Positions 1-8,928 of a DNA stretch of 64,000 nucleotides are shown here, one piece after another. The translations under genes and the position numbers were made by a program. The notes below the pieces were generated by a model that did not search any database, was not told the DNA's origin, and worked only from the letters and a program-made list of their open reading frames with translations. This DNA comes from Thiodiazotropha sp037384445. Lineage in GTDB: Bacteria > Pseudomonadota > Gammaproteobacteria > Chromatiales > Chromatiaceae. The stretch lies in contig JARRNY010000001.1 in assembly GCA_037384445.1 (NCBI GenBank), forward strand, positions 1-64,000, given 5' to 3'. How positions within the stretch are numbered: the first letter of the stretch is position 1; the number at the start of each line of letters is the position of its first letter.

Positions 1-501
1 GAGCTGTGCGGGAAAGGGCGATCTGGGCCACAGCGCCAGCACTGCGGATTCACCCTCATCGAATTGCTGCTGGTGCTGACCATCACCGGTCTGCTGCTGG
101 CTATGACGCCCTCTCTGATGCAGAAGGCTTTTCCCGTACTCAAGCTCAAAGCGGCGGCCCGGGATCTGGTGCAGGAGATCCGCTATGTGCAGAACGCCGC
201 CATCATCAATGGTCAGACTGCAGAGATAGTTTTTGATCTGGAGAGTGGTGAATATCGCAGTGATCAGGTAAACGCAGGCGCGGTAACCACGTTGCCAAGC
301 GGCCTGATCCTGTCGCGTAAGGACGAGCCGCTACAGCGTTTGTCCGGCGAGCGGACTGCCCGTTTTATCTTCTATCCGGATGGCAGCGCCAACGGTGGCG
401 TACTACTTCTTGCCAACGACCGCAGCCGGATGGCGATTCGCGTTGACTGGCTGACCAGTAAGATTCATCTCGATGAACTGCAAGCGACAGAGACCCTGTA
501 G
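1..501 (+). CDS. gspH: Type II secretion minor pseudopilin GspH (5' partial)
   Basis: The reading frame is open from base 1, so the start codon lies upstream of the window. A prepilin peptidase site is visible at bases 46-51 (Gly followed by FTLIELLLVLT), giving the methylated Phe and the Glu at +5, then a hydrophobic helix that anchors the subunit in the inner membrane before assembly. The remaining roughly 150 residues fit the GspH beta domain. GspH is a minor pseudopilin of the type II secretion pseudopilus. It heads the gspI-J-K-L-M series in the usual T2SS order; gspG would be expected just upstream. Its end overlaps the start of gspI by 29 bases, implying translational coupling. Assignment to H rather than another minor pseudopilin rests on gene order plus the motif. 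Confidence 0.85.
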   Translation, partial: ELCGKGRSGPQRQHCGFTLIELLLVLTITGLLLAMTPSLMQKAFPVLKLKAAARDLVQEIRYVQNAAIINGQTAEIVFDLESGEYRSDQVNAGAVTTLPSGLILSRKDEPLQRLSGERTARFIFYPDGSANGGVLLLANDRSRMAIRVDWLTSKIHLDELQATETL

Positions 502-895
502 ACGCTGCGGCGTCAATGGCATGACCCTGATCGAGGTGCTGGTCGCCTTTGTCATTCTCGCCATGGTGATGGGGGTGATCATGCGCATCAACGCCACCTC
601 CCTGCGCAATCATGATGTCTCGAAAGGGTATCAACAGGCGCTGCGGGTTGCCGAGTCGCGCATGCAGGCGATGAGCGTCGATACGACCTCTGAGAGTCTG
701 CTGGAGAGCGGCATCGAGCCAAACGGGATCCGCTGGGAGTTCTCCCGCCAACCCTATCAGGCATGGAATGAAGAGCGGCTGCAAGGGCTGGCGGCGATAC
801 CTGTCGAGGAGCAGATCTCAGTCACCTGGGGAGAGGAGCCGTTCTCACGTCAGCTCAGTTTCACCCAGATCAACCTGATCAATCGGAGGCTGTAG
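473..895 (+). CDS. gspI: Type II secretion minor pseudopilin GspI
   Basis: The 140-residue protein has a 16-residue basic leader ending in Gly16, then MTLIEVLVAFVIL, a canonical class III prepilin cleavage site with Glu at +5 and a hydrophobic helix. Length and position between gspH and gspJ fit GspI, which forms the tip complex of the pseudopilus with GspJ and GspK. The ATG lies inside the end of gspH; no other in-frame start gives a leader, because the next Met is the +1 residue of the mature protein. The stop TAG shares its G with the GTG start of gspJ. Confidence 0.88.
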   Translation: MNCKRQRPCRRCGVNGMTLIEVLVAFVILAMVMGVIMRINATSLRNHDVSKGYQQALRVAESRMQAMSVDTTSESLLESGIEPNGIRWEFSRQPYQAWNEERLQGLAAIPVEEQISVTWGEEPFSRQLSFTQINLINRRL

Positions 896-1554
896 TGGCT
901 ACACGGCAGTCACTACCCGGCAGACGGCAAGTGAGCGGTTTTACCCTGCTCGAGATCATGGTGGCCATGCTGCTGCTGGCGGTTATCGTCACCTCCTCGG
1001 TCTCCCTCCTGTTTATCAATATCCGCGGCTGGGATGCCCTTGTCAGCGACAGTGAGCAGGTACTCGACGAGACCCTCATCAACGACCGGATGTTGGCATC
1101 CCTGCGCCATCTCTCTCCCCTGGTGTGGCAGGCCGGCGGCAGCAAGCGACTGGCCTTTTCCGGCGAACCCACTAGGGTCCATTTCATATCCCGCGCTCCA
1201 CTGCAGTTTCGCAGCGGCGGTCTGTTCGAATATATGCTCAGTCAGGAGATCGACAGCGAAAGCCGGCTGGGTCTGGTGCTCTACTATGCGCCATATCGCC
1301 CGGACACTACCGAGTTCCTGCTGCCAGGCGAGGGTGAGCAGCGTCTGTTGTTTCCCGATACAGGGGGGGTGACCTTCTCCTACTTTGGTTTGAAAGACCC
1401 CAATGGCAAGCGCGATTGGTGGGAGCAGTGGGAGGAGAGTCTAAACAGCTATCCGGAGATGGTGAAGATCGAGTTCCTCGGCACTGAAGGGGAGAAGGGC
1501 GCCTCGACCCAGTTCATCCGGCTACTGGTAGATGGCTCGGGGCAATCGCGATGA
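895..1554 (+). CDS. gspJ: Type II secretion minor pseudopilin GspJ
   Basis: The 219-residue protein starts with GTG inside the TAGTG junction with gspI. The leader ends at Gly15 and is followed by FTLLEIMVAMLLL, a prepilin processing site with Glu at +5. The length and the soluble C-terminal domain fit GspJ, the tip-complex pseudopilin that pairs with GspI and GspK. Its TGA stop overlaps the ATG of gspK (ATGA), continuing the coupled operon. Confidence 0.88.
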   Translation: MATRQSLPGRRQVSGFTLLEIMVAMLLLAVIVTSSVSLLFINIRGWDALVSDSEQVLDETLINDRMLASLRHLSPLVWQAGGSKRLAFSGEPTRVHFISRAPLQFRSGGLFEYMLSQEIDSESRLGLVLYYAPYRPDTTEFLLPGEGEQRLLFPDTGGVTFSYFGLKDPNGKRDWWEQWEESLNSYPEMVKIEFLGTEGEKGASTQFIRLLVDGSGQSR

Positions 1555-2474
1555 TCGCTGTCGCGCTGATAGAGGACCAGCCCCCCCGTGCTGCCAGAGG
1601 TCATCGGCAGCAGCGAGGTATCGCACTGGTCATGGTGCTATGGCTGGTCGTGCTGTTAACGATCGTGGCAGCCAGTTTTGCCACCCACTCGCGAGTGGAG
1701 ACGCGTATGGCCGGCAATCTGGTGGAGCGGCAGAAGGCGTCGTTACTGGTTAAAACGGGACTCAGCCGAGCCCTGCTGGAGCTGATGGCCGGCAACAGCG
1801 ACCAGCGCTGGGCGGTCAACGGCGAGGTGCATGAGTTACAGCTGGCAGGCGGGAGCGTGCAGATCGCCATCCGTAATGCGGCAGGCCTGGTCGATCTCAA
1901 CCATGCGACACGGGATCTCCTGTACAATCTCTTTGTACTGATCGATGAAAAGCCGGAAGTGAGAGAGCAGCTGGTCGATACCCTGAACGACTGGCGGGAC
2001 GGCGATGATCAGAGACGGCTCAATGGCGCGGAAGACGATGACTATAAGCGGGCCGGTCTCGATTATGGCGCCACTGACAGAGACCTGGAAAGTGTTGATG
2101 AGCTCGGTTATGTTATGGGATTCAATCGGGATTCAGTGGAAAAGCTCGTCCCGTATGTGACGGTCTACTCAGGCCAGAGCCAGGTCGATAACAATTATGC
2201 GGCTCAAGAGCTGATTGAGATTCTCCAGGGAGACAGGGCGTTGGCCAACAGTCAGGTGGCAGAGGCTTTCGATCAACTCGACAGCGGCCTGGCTGATATC
2301 AACAGCGGAAATACGGAGTTTGATGGCCAGGGACAGACGCTGAGCGACAGCTACCGCATCAGCATTGAGGCAACCACCGAGGGTGGTGGCCGATCCTCGG
2401 TCTTGGTCGACGTGAAGAAAAGCAATCTGCGCGACAAGCCTTTCAAGATTTTCGCCTGGCACACGCTCTATTGA
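1551..2474 (+). CDS. gspK: Type II secretion minor pseudopilin GspK
   Basis: The 307-residue protein is the largest pseudopilin of the set. A leader of about 23 residues ends in Gly, then IALVMVLWLVVLL follows. GspK proteins characteristically lack the Glu at +5, and that position is indeed not Glu here. The middle region contains the helical segment with NHATRDLLYNLF and a later DELGYVMGF stretch typical of the GspK alpha domain (PF03934-like). GspK caps the pseudopilus tip with GspI and GspJ. Start and stop context: ATGA overlap with gspJ, then a 30-base gap to gspL. Confidence 0.88.
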   Translation: MIAVALIEDQPPRAARGHRQQRGIALVMVLWLVVLLTIVAASFATHSRVETRMAGNLVERQKASLLVKTGLSRALLELMAGNSDQRWAVNGEVHELQLAGGSVQIAIRNAAGLVDLNHATRDLLYNLFVLIDEKPEVREQLVDTLNDWRDGDDQRRLNGAEDDDYKRAGLDYGATDRDLESVDELGYVMGFNRDSVEKLVPYVTVYSGQSQVDNNYAAQELIEILQGDRALANSQVAEAFDQLDSGLADINSGNTEFDGQGQTLSDSYRISIEATTEGGGRSSVLVDVKKSNLRDKPFKIFAWHTLY

Positions 2475-2504
2475 GTAGGCGAGGGCGCACACGGCATACA
2501 ACTT

Positions 2505-3581
2505 ATGGCAGTCAGTTCGATCAATTTTCAGTTGCGTGAGTTCTTCTTCTGGTGGGGGAGCGAGATTGCCTCCATGTTGCCGGATTCTGTGGTATCGCTG
2601 TTTCAGAACGGTCGCCCGTTGAAGCTTTTCTACGCTGACGAGACGCTACGTCTGGTCAATCACGGTAGAACCGGCGAAGAGGTCAGCGAAAACTTTCACA
2701 GCGGAATCGATTTTGATGATCCGGAGCTGCGCCGAATTCTTGGTGCTGCGAGCGAGATCAGGCTCTGCCTGGAAAAGAAAAAGTATCTCATCAAGAAGGT
2801 CACCCTGCCGCTCGAAACGGAAGAGAATCTGCGCGAGGTGCTCTCTTTCGAAATGGACCGCCAGACACCCTTCACGCCGGATCAGGTCTACTACGACTAC
2901 ATCGTCAATGAGCGGGACAAACAGGCCCGAACACTTGATGTCTCTCTGATCCTGGCACCCATCGATAAGCTGAGCTATGCCCTGGATCTTTTGCAGAGTC
3001 AGAACGTCAGTATCAATGCCATCTCCCCCTGCGAAGAACATACCGCCATCTTCAACCGGGTTAATCTGCTTCCAGTTGAGAAGCGTCGTAAACCGCAAAA
3101 AGCCTACCGGCTGGTCAACTACTTTCTCATGTTGACCTTTCTGGCACTGCTGATCGGTAACCTGGCACTGCCGGTGTGGCAGAAATCGGTCTATGCGAAA
3201 ACCGTTGAAGAGAAGCTGGTCCACTTTAAACAGCAGTCGGCAGAAGCTGTCGCGCTGAGGGGAAAGCTGGAGCAGGCGGAACTGGAGAACCGCTTTCTCG
3301 AGACAAAGAAGCACGACTCCCTGCAACTTACACAGATCATCAACGAACTGACGCTGGTGATTCCGGACGACACCTGGATCAGCAACCTGGAACTGCGCCA
3401 GGGTGTCGTTCATCTGCATGGCCAATCGGTTGCCGCTGCGGCCCTGATTCCGCTGATCGACGCTTCGCCGCTGTTTCGTAATGTCTCTTTTCGCTCGCCG
3501 GTAACGCAGAATCGACAGAACAATACCGAGCGTTTCCATATCTCGGCTGAATTGGAGACGACCGAGGAACCAAAGGGATGA
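2505..3581 (+). CDS. gspL: GspL-like type II secretion protein with PilN-type C-terminus
   Basis: The 358-residue protein has a cytoplasmic N-terminal half resembling the actin-like PilM/GspL fold (for instance RQTPFTPDQVYYDY around residue 125), one membrane segment at about residues 202-223, and a periplasmic coiled coil followed by a PilN-like ferredoxin-fold domain. This layout is that of GspL, the inner-membrane platform protein that connects the ATPase GspE with GspM. It lies directly upstream of gspM with a 4-base overlap. The PilN-like end suggests the GspL/PilN hybrid seen in many environmental gammaproteobacteria rather than the enteric form. Confidence 0.75.
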   Translation: MAVSSINFQLREFFFWWGSEIASMLPDSVVSLFQNGRPLKLFYADETLRLVNHGRTGEEVSENFHSGIDFDDPELRRILGAASEIRLCLEKKKYLIKKVTLPLETEENLREVLSFEMDRQTPFTPDQVYYDYIVNERDKQARTLDVSLILAPIDKLSYALDLLQSQNVSINAISPCEEHTAIFNRVNLLPVEKRRKPQKAYRLVNYFLMLTFLALLIGNLALPVWQKSVYAKTVEEKLVHFKQQSAEAVALRGKLEQAELENRFLETKKHDSLQLTQIINELTLVIPDDTWISNLELRQGVVHLHGQSVAAAALIPLIDASPLFRNVSFRSPVTQNRQNNTERFHISAELETTEEPKG

Positions 3582-4174
3582 TCGCCAACCTGAACCGGCG
3601 TCATAGCCGTCTGCTTGCCCTGCTGCTTCTGATTGTTGCCCTGGTCCTGATCGTTGCCGCGATAGCCCTGCCAGCGCTCACCATGAACAGCCACTATGAT
3701 GAGTTGATCAGGAGCATGAATGATCAGCTTGAGGTCTATCAACGAGTGGCGCAGCACAGTGATCAATATCAGGCCAAGTATCAGCAGCTACAGCGCTTTC
3801 AGCAGCAGGACCGCCGCTACCTGCAGAGCGATACGGAGTCTCTGGCAACTGCAGAGCTGCAGCGTATCGTCAAACAGGTGATCGCCGGTCATCAGGGGGA
3901 GATACTCAGCACCCAGGTGATGAAGATGGGGGAGGAGCAAGGCTTCAGACGTGTTTCGATTCGCATCCGTATGAAGAGCACGTTGGAGGACATGGTGCAG
4001 ATTTTCCATGCACTTGAGTCGAGAAAGCCCTACCTTTTTCTGCAGAACATCACGGTTCGCAGCCGACAGGTGGCGCGTCGCCGCTTACCAGCCAACGAGG
4101 CTATCGAAAAGGCCATGTCCCAGTTGGATATCGACTTTCAGCTCTCGGGTTATATGCGGGGCAATCAGTCGTGA
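3578..4174 (+). CDS. gspM: Type II secretion platform protein GspM
   Basis: The 198-residue protein has a short basic cytoplasmic N-terminus, one transmembrane helix at about residues 9-31 and a periplasmic coiled coil (residues 45-75), followed by a small alpha/beta domain. This is the GspM/PilO layout, probably the T2SSM_b subfamily. GspM binds GspL in the inner-membrane platform. The ATG overlaps the gspL stop (ATGA), and its own TGA overlaps the GTG of the next gene (GTGA), so production is likely coupled. Confidence 0.8.
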   Translation: MIANLNRRHSRLLALLLLIVALVLIVAAIALPALTMNSHYDELIRSMNDQLEVYQRVAQHSDQYQAKYQQLQRFQQQDRRYLQSDTESLATAELQRIVKQVIAGHQGEILSTQVMKMGEEQGFRRVSIRIRMKSTLEDMVQIFHALESRKPYLFLQNITVRSRQVARRRLPANEAIEKAMSQLDIDFQLSGYMRGNQS

Positions 4175-4737
4175 ATGGCATCCGTTCCTATGTCAGCGGT
4201 ATGAGCCTGGTGTTGCTGCTTGCATCCGCACTGCTCGGTGGACTGCTCTATCTGCAATGGAAGCAAGATGTGGCTTCACAGTATGAGTTTGCGATTAAAC
4301 CAGTTGATTCAGTCGCGACTGAGAGCAAAGCGCAACAGGTCCCACCCTTCGTGCCGGCACCAATCAATAGTCTTAGAGAAATCACAGAGCGTCCGCTATT
4401 TACCGAGGGCCGTACCCCTCCTGAAAAGCCGACCGATACGGCACAAAACAAGGTACCGGTTGTCCCCTTGCGTCTGAAGCTCGAGGGTGTCGCGATCACG
4501 CCGCAGAACAAAGTGGCGGTCATCACCGATCTGCAGACGAATGAACTGCTGCGGCTCTCGCAGGGCATGAGCCACGGTAACTGGAAGGTGACAGGTGTCA
4601 GCGAGGAGTCGGTCACCATACAGCAGGGTCCCAAAGAGATTACCCTGAAACTGGAGATCGATGAGGCATCGGGGGCAGCCGGGAAGCGGCCAAACGTGCC
4701 ATTCAAAATCCCTGTACGGCCGCCGTTAAGGCGTTAA
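4171..4737 (+). CDS. GspC-like type II secretion protein (HR domain)
   Basis: The 188-residue protein starts with GTG. It has one N-terminal membrane helix (about residues 8-27), a Pro-rich periplasmic linker containing ITERPLFTEGRTPPE, and a beta-rich domain (about 90-165) with LRLKLEGVAITPQNKVAVI, which resembles the homology region of GspC. GspC links the inner-membrane platform to the secretin GspD. There is no PDZ domain, so this is a short form; such proteins are often annotated as type II secretion protein N or C. It closes the T2SS operon. Confidence is high for T2SS membership and moderate for the exact letter. Confidence 0.65.
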   Translation: MNGIRSYVSGMSLVLLLASALLGGLLYLQWKQDVASQYEFAIKPVDSVATESKAQQVPPFVPAPINSLREITERPLFTEGRTPPEKPTDTAQNKVPVVPLRLKLEGVAITPQNKVAVITDLQTNELLRLSQGMSHGNWKVTGVSEESVTIQQGPKEITLKLEIDEASGAAGKRPNVPFKIPVRPPLRR

Positions 4738-4821
4738 CCCATGTTACCCAACCACCGTTTCTTGCCGCAGCTATTGTGCTCGGTATAGGTTTTTTTCTTT
4801 CAGATCTTACGCATTATCCTT

Positions 4822-5304
4822 ATGAAACAAGTTTCCGTACTCTTTATTTGCATGGGCAATATCTGCCGATCACCAACGGCGCATGGCGTATTTCGCGCGC
4901 TGGTTGAGCGTGAGGGGTTGTCTGACAGCATCGTGACCGACTCTGCCGGCACCATCGCTTACCATGTGGGAGAACCGCCTGACCGACGAGCGAGAGAGAC
5001 TGCCGTGAAGCGGGGCATAGATCTGAGCGATCTGCGTGCCCGTAAGGCGATCTCTGAGGATTTCGAGCGCTTCGACTATCTCATGGCAATGGATCGGGAC
5101 AACTACAGGGATCTGATGACAATCTGCCCGTCGGGTTATGAAGATCGTCTCCATCTTTTCATGGACTTCGCTCCACAGCGCCCCGAAAAAGAGGTGCCTG
5201 ATCCCTACTACGGTGGGGTAGCCGGTTTTGATCGGGTGTTCGATATGGTGGAGGAGGCCTCAAGGGGCCTGTTGGATCACATTCTGCAGCAGCATGCTCG
5301 CTGA
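4822..5304 (+). CDS. Low-molecular-weight protein tyrosine phosphatase
   Basis: The 160-residue protein carries the LMW-PTP signature near its N-terminus: Cys10-Met-Gly-Asn-Ile-Cys-Arg16-Ser, the CX5R phosphate loop with the nucleophile Cys10. The general acid is Asp127 in VPDPYYGG. The length is typical of the family. It would dephosphorylate phosphotyrosine in the cytoplasm; partners in bacteria are often exopolysaccharide kinases, none of which is in this window. The spacing of 84 bases from the T2SS operon suggests its own or read-through transcription. The ribosome-binding site is weak. A strong hairpin at 5320-5343 follows. Confidence 0.9.
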   Translation: MKQVSVLFICMGNICRSPTAHGVFRALVEREGLSDSIVTDSAGTIAYHVGEPPDRRARETAVKRGIDLSDLRARKAISEDFERFDYLMAMDRDNYRDLMTICPSGYEDRLHLFMDFAPQRPEKEVPDPYYGGVAGFDRVFDMVEEASRGLLDHILQQHAR

Positions 5305-5319
5305 GACTTGACGGTAAAG

Positions 5320-5343
5320 CGCCCCGGTCTGATAACCGGGGCG
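5320..5343. terminator. Hairpin between convergent phosphatase and rne
   Basis: A perfect 9-bp inverted repeat CGCCCCGGT / ACCGGGGCG with a 6-base loop lies between the end of the phosphatase and the end of rne. Short T/A-containing flanks on both sides make a bidirectional terminator plausible. Confidence 0.6.
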
Positions 5344-5355
5344 TTGCTTATCGGA

Positions 5356-8300
5356 TCACTCCGTTTTTCCCGGTCCTTCTGAACCAGTAGAAGCTGGTGG
5401 AGTCGGCTGTTCGCTGGCGGCTGCGGCGGGTTTAACCTCACGCTTGGTCGGCGTTGACTCACCTTGTGCTTGCTGGGGTGCCGATTGACGTTGTGGTGCC
5501 ACCGCTGCAGGTGGTTTGTTGGCAGCTGTCTCCACGCTCTTTTTCGTCTCTACCTGCTGAAGCTTGACCGCTGAAGCGGCAGTGTCGCTGACACTGGCGG
5601 GTTTTTTGGGCTTTTCAGCAGCAGCTTTGCTTACCTGAGCGGGAGCTGCCTGTCTGGCCGGTTTGTCATCGGTCGACTTGCCTTGAGACGCTGATGCCGG
5701 TTTCGCGTCTTTGTTGGAAGCAGCGGTGTTTTGAGGCTGCGCCTTTGGTTGTGCTTCGCTGGCCGTAGCTGGCTTGCTTTGCTTAGGTGTCTCCGGTTTG
5801 GCCTCGCTGGCCGCAGCAGGTTTGCTTTGCGCCGGTGTCTCCGTTTTGGCTTCGCTGGCCGCAGCAGGTTTGCTTTGCGTCGGTGTCTCCGGTTTGGCTT
5901 GGCTGGCCGCAGCAGGTTTGCTTTGCGCCGGTGTCTCCGGTTTGGCTCCGCTGGCCGCAGCAGGCTTGCTTTGCGTCGGTGTCTCCGGTTTGGCTTCGCT
6001 GGCCGCAGCAGGCTTGCTTTGCGTCGGTGTCTCCGGTTTGGCTTGGCTGGCCGCAGCAGGTTTGCTTTGCGCCGGTGTCTCCGGTTTTGCTTGGCTATCC
6101 GCAGCAGGCTTGCTTTGCGGTGCTGATTCCGACGGCGACTCATTACTCACACTGGGCTTGGTCTCCGTGGGCTGTCGTTGCTCACGGCGATTGCGGGCTG
6201 GCTCATCACGCTTTTCCGATGTTGGCGCTCTTTCTGGCTTGGGGGCGCGGGGTTTGCGCGCGGGACGGGATCGTTTCTCGTTACCGGAAGCTTGGCTGTC
6301 GGTGGCATCACTGGGCGTGGGGGCATTGTTGCCGCGGTTCTCGTTGGCTTGAGCCGCTTGTCTCTCTCCGCTGCCAGAGGAGCGACGACGACGTCCGCCG
6401 CGGCGTCCACGGCGAGAACTCTTTGGCTTTGGCGCCTCGCCCTGATTCGTCTCGGTAGCTTCGCTCTCAACTTTGACCTCAGCCTCTGCCGGTTTCCTGG
6501 CAGCACTCTTATTCTCGGTTGCTCGGGGTTTGGTAGCGGCCCCGTCTTTGGATCTGTTGTCCTGACGTCCGCGGCCGCGACCGCGTGAGCCGTTGTTTCG
6601 GTTGCTGCGCTCGCCGCTGCCTGACCTGGTGTTGCGACGGTTCTTGTTCTCTGTCTCGTCCTTGACAGGTTCGCTCTCTTCGCTGGGAGTGGGCGCCTTG
6701 GGCGAGAAGATGCTGGTCAGGAATTTCTTCAGAAAACCTGTCTCCTGCTGCGAAAGCTCTGCCTCTTTCGCGGCGGGGGGAGCTGCCCGCTGGGGGGCCG
6801 GTGTGGAGGGTGCAATCGCCTTAACCGCCGGTTGTTCGACTTTGGGCGGATTGACCTTATCCTGCTCCAGGCTCTGCTCCGGGGTTTCTGTGACCATTTT
6901 GTAACTGGAAATATCCTCACCGTCTTCGGGCATGTCGCTGGTACGAACACGCTCGATGGTGTAGTTGGGAGTTTCCAGGTGGGTATTGGGTATCAACACC
7001 ACTTCGATAGATTGGCGCTGTTCGATATCGTGGATGATCTGGCGTTTTTCATTCAGCAGAAAGGTTGCCATATCCACCGGTAACTGGGCCAGGATGCGGC
7101 CCGTGTTCTCTTTCATTGCCTCCTCCTCGATGATGCGAAGCACCGAGAGGGATAGGGACTCGACACCACGGATGGTGCCGTGGCCAGAGCAGCGTGGGCA
7201 GACCTGCTCGCTCGCCTCACCGAGTGAGGGGCGCAGACGCTGGCGAGACATCTCCAGCAGGCCGAAACGGGAGATACGCCCAATCTGCACCCGGGCACGA
7301 TCCTGCTTAAGTGCATCTTTCAGGCGGTTCTCCACCTCACGCTGATTTCGGGATGGGGTCATGTCGATGAAATCGATGACAAACAGACCGCCGAGGTCGC
7401 GCAGGCGCAGCTGGCGGGCAACCTCATCGGCTGCCTCCAGATTGGTGTTGAGCGCCGTCTCTTCGATATCGGCACCCTTGGTGGCGCGGGCCGAGTTAAT
7501 GTCGATGGAGGTGAGGGCCTCGGTATGGTCAATTACGATGGCGCCACCGGAGGGAAGTCTGACCTCGCGCTGGAAGGCCGATTCGATCTGACTCTCGATC
7601 TGATAGCGGCTGAAGAGAGGGACCTCGTCATCGTACCGACGCAGCTTCTTGCCATACTGCGGCATCACCTGATTGATGAAGCGCTCGGCCTGGGAGAAGA
7701 CCTCGGCATCGTCGATCACGATCTCGCCAATGTCGGCCCGCAGATAGTCGCGGATGGAGCGGATGATGACGTTGCTCTCCTGGTAGATCAGGAAAGGTGA
7801 CGGTTTTTCCGCTGAGTGTTCGATGGCCTGCCAGAGCTGGAGCAGGTAGTCCAGATCCCATTGCAGCTCCTCAGAATTCTTGCCGATGCCGGCGGTGCGC
7901 ACGATCAGGCCCATGTCTTCGGGTAGCTGCAGCTCGCTCATGGCTTCGCGCAATTCAGTGCGGTCCTGTCCCTCGATGCGGCGTGAGACGCCACCTGCGC
8001 GGGGGTTGTTGGGCATCAGCACCAGGTAGCGACCGGCCAGGGAGATGAAGGTGGTCAGAGCGGCGCCTTTGTTGCCTCGCTCCTCTTTTTCGACCTGGAC
8101 GATGACCTCCTGTCCCTCGTTGATGGCCTCCTGGATATTGACCCTTCCGCCGCTGCTCCTGGCTTTTTCGTTGTAGTAGCTGCGCGAGATCTCCTTCAGC
8201 GGCAGAAAGCCGTGGCGCTCGGAGCCATATTCGACGAAGGCCGCCTCCAGACTGGGTTCGACGCGGGTGATGCGTCCTTTGTAGATGTTGGCTTTTTTCT

Positions 8301-8406
8301 GTTCCCGGCCGGGAACTTCGATGTCGAGATTGAAAAGTTTTTGGCCATCGACAATGGCAACACGCAACTCTTCAGGCTGAGTTGCGTTGATCAGCATTCG
8401 TTTCAT
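5356..8406 (-). CDS. rne: Ribonuclease E
   Basis: The 1016-residue protein begins MKRMLINATQ, the RNase E start; an in-frame TTG four codons upstream (8418) is less likely. The N-terminal half holds the S1 RNA-binding domain (about 39-119), the DNase I-like catalytic part with metal-binding Asp residues in LTSIDINS and FVIDFIDM, and the Zn-link Cys pair in CPRCSGHG near residue 404. The C-terminal half is disordered, with Arg-rich RNA-binding patches (RGRGRGRQ, RRGRRGGRRRR) and eight 16-residue Lys/Pro/Ala/Glu/Thr repeats. RNase E starts mRNA decay and processes rRNA and tRNA as the core of the degradosome at the inner membrane. It is divergent from rluC, as in Pseudomonas and enterics. Confidence 0.97.
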   Translation of the reverse strand: MKRMLINATQPEELRVAIVDGQKLFNLDIEVPGREQKKANIYKGRITRVEPSLEAAFVEYGSERHGFLPLKEISRSYYNEKARSSGGRVNIQEAINEGQEVIVQVEKEERGNKGAALTTFISLAGRYLVLMPNNPRAGGVSRRIEGQDRTELREAMSELQLPEDMGLIVRTAGIGKNSEELQWDLDYLLQLWQAIEHSAEKPSPFLIYQESNVIIRSIRDYLRADIGEIVIDDAEVFSQAERFINQVMPQYGKKLRRYDDEVPLFSRYQIESQIESAFQREVRLPSGGAIVIDHTEALTSIDINSARATKGADIEETALNTNLEAADEVARQLRLRDLGGLFVIDFIDMTPSRNQREVENRLKDALKQDRARVQIGRISRFGLLEMSRQRLRPSLGEASEQVCPRCSGHGTIRGVESLSLSVLRIIEEEAMKENTGRILAQLPVDMATFLLNEKRQIIHDIEQRQSIEVVLIPNTHLETPNYTIERVRTSDMPEDGEDISSYKMVTETPEQSLEQDKVNPPKVEQPAVKAIAPSTPAPQRAAPPAAKEAELSQQETGFLKKFLTSIFSPKAPTPSEESEPVKDETENKNRRNTRSGSGERSNRNNGSRGRGRGRQDNRSKDGAATKPRATENKSAARKPAEAEVKVESEATETNQGEAPKPKSSRRGRRGGRRRRSSGSGERQAAQANENRGNNAPTPSDATDSQASGNEKRSRPARKPRAPKPERAPTSEKRDEPARNRREQRQPTETKPSVSNESPSESAPQSKPAADSQAKPETPAQSKPAAASQAKPETPTQSKPAAASEAKPETPTQSKPAAASGAKPETPAQSKPAAASQAKPETPTQSKPAAASEAKTETPAQSKPAAASEAKPETPKQSKPATASEAQPKAQPQNTAASNKDAKPASASQGKSTDDKPARQAAPAQVSKAAAEKPKKPASVSDTAASAVKLQQVETKKSVETAANKPPAAVAPQRQSAPQQAQGESTPTKREVKPAAAASEQPTPPASTGSEGPGKTE
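5731..6114 (-). repeat. Eight tandem 48-bp units inside rne
   Basis: Eight in-frame copies of a 48-base unit encode SKPAAASxAKPETPxQ-type 16-mers. Units start at Ser codons from 6114 downwards; the last (5731-5778) is the most diverged. The repeat lies in the disordered scaffold half of RNase E. Some neighbouring units are almost identical at the DNA level, so copy number may vary between strains and could be misassembled. Confidence 0.92.
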
Positions 8407-8928
8407 TAAATTGTCCAATCAACTGATCGAAGTCGATTTTTCCCTGGGACATCATGGCGTGTCAGGGCTTATCCAAGGATGATTCACCCCGGATAGCCAA
8501 GGGAACAGACCCATTTACAGACTGCTAACGCAAGTCTGGCGTCTATCGGAAAACTGGCTCGGTCAGTCGAAAAACTGTTAAAGTCCGCCGCTCGGGAATC
8601 TGCTGAGGTCCGAACTTGAAGGCGCACAAAGCAGGGCGATCAGGCAGGCATTGGGCTGCCGGTAATTAGATCGCCGCGAAGACCTGTATGGATTTCGGTC
8701 GTCGCTATGAGTTGCTTTGGCGCGGCTGCAAGGTATCAGTCAAAGTCAGGCCCGAAGGGCACCGTTGCAAACGCACAAACGATGTTTGCGCCGTGTTGGG
8801 CTGCAGCCATCGTTTGCCGCGCAGATATGGGCTGAGTAGGATCCTGGCCCGTATCGGAAAATCCGCCATGGAATATAGCAACCTTCACTCGTGACATCAA
8901 TGTTACAGCCGAAATAAGTTGGCGCTAA
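8407..8928. promoter_or_regulatory. Divergent rne-rluC control region with long rne leader
   Basis: No convincing gene is present in these 522 bases. From the promoter proposed at 8872-8900, the rne transcript would carry a leader of about 455 bases. In E. coli the rne 5' leader is also several hundred bases long and mediates autoregulation by RNase E cleavage. Local inverted repeats (for example GCAAAC near 8767 and GTTTGC about 20 bases later) show it can fold. The rluC promoter must also lie at the right-hand end, but I cannot assign it. Confidence 0.55.
8872..8900 (-). promoter_or_regulatory. Sigma-70 type promoter for rne
   Basis: On the minus strand TTGATG (-35, bases 8895-8900) and TATATT (-10, bases 8872-8877) are separated by exactly 17 bases. 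The predicted start is near 8865. Confidence 0.5.

Noticed and set aside
5731..6114. Regularly spaced 48-bp repeats resembling an array, and long plus-strand frames across them
   Set aside because: The repeats are contiguous with no unique spacers, keep the rne frame and encode a protein repeat; the plus-strand frames are mirror images of low-complexity coding DNA, so this is neither CRISPR nor an overlapping gene.
8688..8894. 68-codon plus-strand frame in the rne-rluC region
   Set aside because: No Shine-Dalgarno sequence or recognisable product, and it overlaps the proposed rne promoter and leader.
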